Assembly (NCBI RefSeq): GCF_001315945.1
Contig: NZ_BBBG01000002.1
Span: forward strand, 157,631-221,630
DNA: 64,000 nt
Source of the DNA: Methanogenium cariaci JCM 10550
Lineage (GTDB): Archaea; Halobacteriota; Methanomicrobia; Methanomicrobiales; Methanomicrobiaceae
Direction: 5' to 3'
Shown: one piece after another, positions 60,041-64,000 of the stretch
How positions within the stretch are numbered: the first letter of the stretch is position 1
Layout of the letters: each line of letters opens with the position of its first letter
Program-made: the position numbers and the translations under genes
The notes under the pieces: generated by a model
What the model saw: only the letters and a program-made list of their open reading frames with translations
What the model was told of the DNA's origin: nothing
Database searches by the model: none

Positions 60041-62226
60041 TTACGAGCATCCGCTCCATCCGCAATTCTTGCAGATGCCCTGGTTGCAGCCTTCTCCGAA
60101 GTCCAGTTCCGCGTCGCATTCGGGACAGCGGTTCTGTTTCTTTCCGGTTGCCTCGGTGATGTTCCAGTTATCAAGGGTGGTTATTGTCTCCATGCGTGCT
60201 GCAAGTTCGATGCACCTCCCCACGACATCCGCACAGGAGTAGCCTTCGGACTCTCCATTCTTCATCCCCGACAGGCAGTTCACCTTCCGGAACTGTCTGA
60301 CGTATTTCGTGTAGGGAACGCCGCTCTGCAGACCGGTTGATATCGCCCGTCCGAGGGCGTTGGAGTTTGCTTCGCATCCTCCGCTTCCCACCGTCCGAAT
60401 AAATACTTCCCAGGGAGTTCCTTCAAAGAGGTTGACGGTCACATAGAGGCGGCAGCACCCGGACTGGCAGAGGTAAGTCTTGCCGAGGAGTTCCTTCGGG
60501 CGGCAGCGCTCCGGTGTCTCCGGTGTAGTCAGTTCCTTTTCGCTGAGGGCCAGAACCACCTCGTCCCGGCTGCCGGTACGGTAGATGGTCATTCCCTTGA
60601 TGCCGTTTTTCCATGCCATCATGACCGCTGCGGCCATATCGTCCCGGGTTGCCTCCTCGGGCATATTGATGGTCTTTGATATGGAGGCGTGGACATGTTT
60701 CTGGAAGACTGCCTGCATCATGATGTGGTCCTTCCAGTCGATGTCCATCGCGGTCCGGAAGACCCGGCGGAATGATTCCGGAAGCCATGCGATGTCCTGC
60801 ACCGTGCCGGTTTTATGGACATGGTCAGTCACGTCACGTATTTGGCGTTCCCGTTCTTCGGGGGATGTACCGGGGGTGGCAAGGGCCCTGCGGAGTTCGG
60901 CTGCAAAGATCGGGTGAAGAATCTCAAACGATTTCCCCACGGTGTTATTCCGGGTATAGGCAAAGGAGAAGACCGGTTCGATGCCGCTGGAACAGTTCGC
61001 CATGAGGGAGATGGTTCCCGTCGGGGGGGCGATGGTGGTCAGGGCGGCATTCCGTATTGGATATTCACCCAGGTGCTGCCTTCCCATGCGGGGGGGAAGA
61101 CGCCGCGTTCCTCTGCGAGATGGTGTGACTCGTCGACCGCGGTTGTGGTGACCAGCTCCATCACGTGTTCACAGAATGCCCGCCCTTCCTCTGAGTCATA
61201 GGGAATGCCTAAGAGGAGCAGTGCGTCGTGAACACCCATGAGGCCCAGGCCGGTCTTCCGGGTCTTCTCGGTGGCCTCTTTGATCTGTGGGATGGGGGGG
61301 AAGGAGTTGTTGTCAATCACCGCGTCAAGGAATCGGACGCCGATGCGTGCGGTCTTTGTGAGCTTTTCTTCATTGAGTTTCCCGTCTTCCACAAACTTTG
61401 ACAGGTTAATCGATCCCAGCACACAGCTTTCGAAGTGCAAAAGCGGCTGTTCCCCACAGGGATTGGTGGTGTCGATGTCTCCGAGCTGAGGGGGGGTGGG
61501 GGGGTTGTAACGGTTTATTTCGTCATAGAAGAGGACTCCCGGTTCTCCATTCTTCCAGATGCCGTCAATCACCGCGTTCCAGATGGCACCGACCGTGATC
61601 TCTTCGTTGGAATAGGGATGGGTCATCCAGATTTTCTCCATCTCGCCTTTTTCGACACATGCCATGAACGCGTCGTTCATCATGACGGAGATGTTGAAGT
61701 TTTTGACCTTCCCCCCCTCCTCGGTCTTTGATTTGATGAACTCCAGGATATCCGGGTGCCAGACATTGAGAATGCCCATGTTTGCGCCGCGGCGTCTGCC
61801 ACCCTGTTTGATGACCTCGGTCGCTTCATTGAAGATGTTCATGAATGAGACCGGGCCGGATGCAACGCCCTCTGTCGAGAGAACGGGTGCATCCTTAGGG
61901 CGGATATTTGAGAAGTTATAGCCGGTGCCGCCTCCGCTCTTGTGGATGAGGGCACCCCATTTGAGGGCGTCAAAGATTTCCGGGAGTGAGTCACCTACCC
62001 GCAGGGTAAAGCAGGCGGAGAGCTGGTTGATGTCTGTACCTGCGTTCATCAGGGTTGGTGAATTGGGGAGGAATCGGAGTGATTCCATTTCTTCGAAGTA
62101 TTCGGCGGTTTCTGCCTCATTGTTCCCCAGGGCGGCAGCGACACGCCTGCACACATCCTCAAATGTGGTCTCCCCGTTACGGAGATAGCGGGCGCTCAGT
62201 ATACTGTCAATGATTGAATCTGTCAT
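60041..62226 (-). CDS. nrdJ: Adenosylcobalamin-dependent ribonucleotide reductase (class II), frame broken once
   Basis: Reduces ribonucleotides to deoxyribonucleotides. N-terminal SARYLRNGETTFEDVCRRVA, LSACFTLRVGDSLPEIF, HKSGGGTGYNFSNIR, EVIKQGGRRRGANMGIL, the active-site NPCGEQPLLHFESC, GLGLMGVHDALLLLG, and in the second frame TGTISLMANCSSGIEPVF and SVLSGMKN-like CLSGMKNGESEGYSC. The C-terminus CPECDAELDFGEGCNQG and CKNCGWSGCS has the redox/zinc cysteines. The break lies near 61030-61090 at G7 runs. No ATP-cone is present at the N-terminus, so allosteric activity control may be absent. About 720 residues, normal for NrdJ. Confidence 0.95.
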
Positions 62227-62809
62227 ATGTCTCTTTGATCCATTGTGCTAAAAATGCAGAAAGCGGATCTGGTGATCCTGTTCCAGGGGGGGTTGAATGT
62301 GTCCCCGGTACCGGCGATGCATCGGACGCCATTCTTTCTGCAGGTCCCCCGGTTTCGGAAATGGATCATTTCGCGTCATTGGGGGCCTTTTTGTCTGGTC
62401 AGATACGTTTCTTTGTTGTTCTGTGTCCCTGGCCTGTTTGAGTGGGCCGCACCTTTTTTCCTGCCGGGTGCGGCCGGTCCTGAACCGGTAGCGGTCTCTT
62501 CCGACCGGTCTTCCAGCCCTCTCTTTGAAGGTCTCAGGGAGGGTTGTCTCATTCTGTTTGTCGGGCATTATAAAAGATACGCGGGTAGCAGAAAGTGTCG
62601 GATCCCCCCCCTGCCGGGGGGGAGGGGGGGTTATCTGTAGTATGTTTTGTTCCGGTGCATTTCTGTCCCGACTATTGTATTTCTGAGGGCAGCAGGGGTG
62701 TCTGTATCGTGCACTGATCTGCATGCAGGCGGATTCTTTCCCCTGTTTATCCTGCCATACCGCGCCGGGGGGGCAGGGCCTGCCGGGGGGGTAGTGGCCG
62801 GTACTCTTT
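62227..62809. other. Intergenic, no gene recognised
   Basis: No family-like protein on either strand. The longest frame (minus, through 62248-62859) is rich in Arg and Pro and overlaps the real end of the flavin reductase. It contains a dense group of heptamers near 62605-62640. Confidence 0.45.
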
Positions 62810-63381
62810 TTATCCATCATCGGCCAGATGCGTTCCTTCCGACCACGCCTTGCCGACACACCTTCCCAGGGCCCAGTAATGGTTGTCGGGCATCGTGAGA
62901 AACAGGGGTTTTATTGACCTCATATCCGGTCTGCCCCCCCGCTTAGCGCCCCCCCTTCACTTGCATAGCCTCCGATGATCTCGCCGATGAAGAGAAGATG
63001 TGTGGGCAGCTCCATGGTGTCGACGAGCCGGCACTCCATCACCAGCGGGCAGTTCAGGATCATCGGGGCACCGGTGAGGGTGCCCTGGAAGTGGTCAAAG
63101 ATGTTTGATTTGTCCGTATATCTGCAGGATACCAGTCCACAATAGTCGGTCTCCTTCACCATCGCTGCGGTGGGCAGGTTTATGCTGAAGGCCCCCGTTC
63201 TCCTGGATACCTTTGGCGTGGCGTTGGCCCGGCTGATACTGACAGCAATCATCGGTGGGTCGGTATTTACCCGTGAGACCCACCCGGCCGTCAGAAAATT
63301 CGGCCGCCCCCTGATCTCCGTGCCCACAATGACCACCGGCATCGGCAGGAAAACATTTGTTGTGATCCTGGTCTTTTTCAT
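62810..63381 (-). CDS. Flavin reductase-like (FMN-binding) protein
   Basis: About 188 residues. MPVVIVGTEIRGRPNFLTAGW and PPMIAVSISRANATPK, then GAFSINLPTAAMVKETDYCG and LVMECRLVDTMEL are the flavin reductase/FMN-binding family. After two G7 runs near 62937-62957 the native frame continues MRSIKPLFLTMPDNHYWALG and KAWSEGTHLADDG to a TAA at 62810-62812. ATG 63381 is chosen from the family-like start MKKTRITTNVFLP. The longer open frame upstream is not family-like. Probably a flavoprotein with NAD(P)H or F420, partner unknown. Confidence 0.87.
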
Positions 63382-63776
63382 ATGCCTAACTGCACCGGAT
63401 CTTTTATGAATGTTGGTACAACACAGCTGCTGGTTGGTGTTGAGAATATCTTCAGGACTTGCTGGATTTTTTTCAGTGGTAGAATTAGGGTTGTATACGA
63501 AATATCGGACAGGTGTCGGTGCAGGATCCCGGGGGGGGAGGCCCTGACTTTGAAGACCGGGATATCGCAATCTTTCTGCCCGGTTTTATATCTCTGCATC
63601 ACGCCTGACAGCTGAAATACATTTCTGAAGAAATCATCCGCTGGCATCAGCAGGTACTTTCCAGTATGCTGCTGTCCTGTCAGGCACCTGTGTAAACTAC
63701 CCATGAGTAAAGTCGTGGGCTCCCCCCGTCCATTTTGATCCTGATTGGCGTCTGGGATCCGGAAAAAAGGGATGTA
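63382..63776. other. Intergenic, no gene recognised
   Basis: Two overlapping frames in opposite directions have no family features. A 20-base A/T-rich stretch with aagggatgtattatt lies at the end, next to the stop of the terminal gene. Confidence 0.4.
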
Positions 63777-64000
63777 TTATTGTTTCCGCTTTGCCAGCAA
63801 AATGACTCCGGCAAGACCGATAATCAACATCGCAGGGACAGCTAATGCTGGAAATTCAGGCGTATTTGTTGGTTTAGTGGGTTCCGGAGTCCGGATGGCG
63901 GTTGGTATGGGTGTTTGGGTAGCGGTCGGTGTTGGTGTCTGTGTTACGGTTGGTTGGGGGGGAGTCTGGGTAGCAGTTGGTGTTGGTGTCTGTGTTACGG
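63777..64000 (-). CDS. C-terminus of a Thr/Pro-rich surface protein with PEF-CTERM-like tail (partial)
   Basis: Runs off the right edge, so only the last ~75 residues are visible. Read on the minus strand, they show a Thr-Pro-Gln repeat linker (units such as TATQTPTPT) and then PEFPALAVPAMLIIGLAGVIL with a Lys/Arg end LAKRKQ. A TPEFP motif, one hydrophobic helix and a basic end form the archaeal PEF-CTERM-type sorting signal, processed by an archaeosortase. The linker suggests a cell-surface glycoprotein. Confidence 0.75.
   Translation of the reverse strand, partial: VTQTPTPTATQTPPQPTVTQTPTPTATQTPIPTAIRTPEPTKPTNTPEFPALAVPAMLIIGLAGVILLAKRKQ

Noticed and set aside
62248..62859. 203-codon minus-strand ORF
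   Set aside because: Arg/Pro-rich without homology-like features. Its upstream part overlaps the real end of the flavin reductase in another frame.
1..64000. Poly-G/poly-C tracts as phase-variation switches
   Set aside because: They are far too many, occur in housekeeping genes such as ribonucleotide reductase, and vary between copies of the same codons mostly by +3. An artefact explains them better.
1..64000. tRNA or rRNA genes
   Set aside because: Looking through the intergenic regions by eye I saw no cloverleaf-like sequence or rRNA segment. A dedicated tRNA scan would be needed to exclude them firmly.

Overview
This 64-kb window looks like chromosomal DNA of a mesophilic euryarchaeon of the methanogen group, most likely Methanomicrobia/Methanomicrobiales. 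That placement is an inference from gene types: two histidine kinases with the H-box TRHDILNQ, a MASE3 sensor domain, an archaeal Trm5-type tRNA methyltransferase, a B12-dependent ribonucleotide reductase, a CGGC-domain protein, archaeal TATA-like promoters and a C-terminal PEF-CTERM-like sorting tail. No methanogenesis gene lies in the window. One technical property dominates: G and C runs of about seven bases recur every 150-200 bases. Where paralogues in the window can be compared, these runs are native runs of 4-5 with mostly 3, sometimes 1 or 2, bases added. The in-frame cases add a Gly or Pro and the others break frames. I therefore give most broken genes as one CDS spanning the fragments and name the breaks.

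Layout. 0.5-6.4 kb: a solute-binding protein overlapping an Nramp-like/LytS-5TM fusion transporter, a histidine kinase and an AI-2E-family exporter. 6.4-7.8 kb: about four tandem copies of a ~259-bp non-coding repeat. 7.8-9.4 kb: a DUF2254-like membrane protein. 9.4-17.4 kb (minus strand): an amino-acid degradation locus, arcB-arcC-arcA (arginine deiminase pathway), then P5C dehydrogenase, proline dehydrogenase, an Fe-S aldo/keto reductase and a small nucleotidyltransferase-like gene. 17.5-28.3 kb: an HD-domain protein coupled to Trm5, a MASE3 histidine kinase, an FMN reductase, cupins, an SMR exporter, an AhpD-like protein, ChaB, a Gate-domain membrane protein and a phosphoribosyltransferase.

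28.6-36.5 kb: two copies of an iron-uptake cassette (FeoA, FeoB GTPase, FeoB permease in two overlapping ORFs, a small membrane protein, a DtxR-like repressor), separated by a CGGC-domain gene. The second copy has an additional FeoA. Both copies split FeoB at exactly the same two places. 36.7-38.7 kb: a radical SAM protein, a lipoprotein and a PNPOx-family protein.

39.2-58.3 kb: three consecutive cassettes of [AT-rich leader, ParA-like ATPase, giant soluble chemoreceptor, CheW]. The receptors have no membrane segment, carry 4, 3 or 0 near-identical extra PAS repeats and 13-17 HAMP-like units, and end in a classical MCP signalling hairpin. The ParA of the third cassette is a remnant, and a TnpB/IS605 relic lies just before it. 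This looks like an amplified cytoplasmic chemosensory system in which each receptor has its own positioning ATPase. 58.5-64 kb: a metallo-beta-lactamase-fold hydrolase coupled to a short CheR, a B12-dependent ribonucleotide reductase, a flavin reductase, and the C-terminus of a Thr/Pro-rich surface protein that runs off the window.
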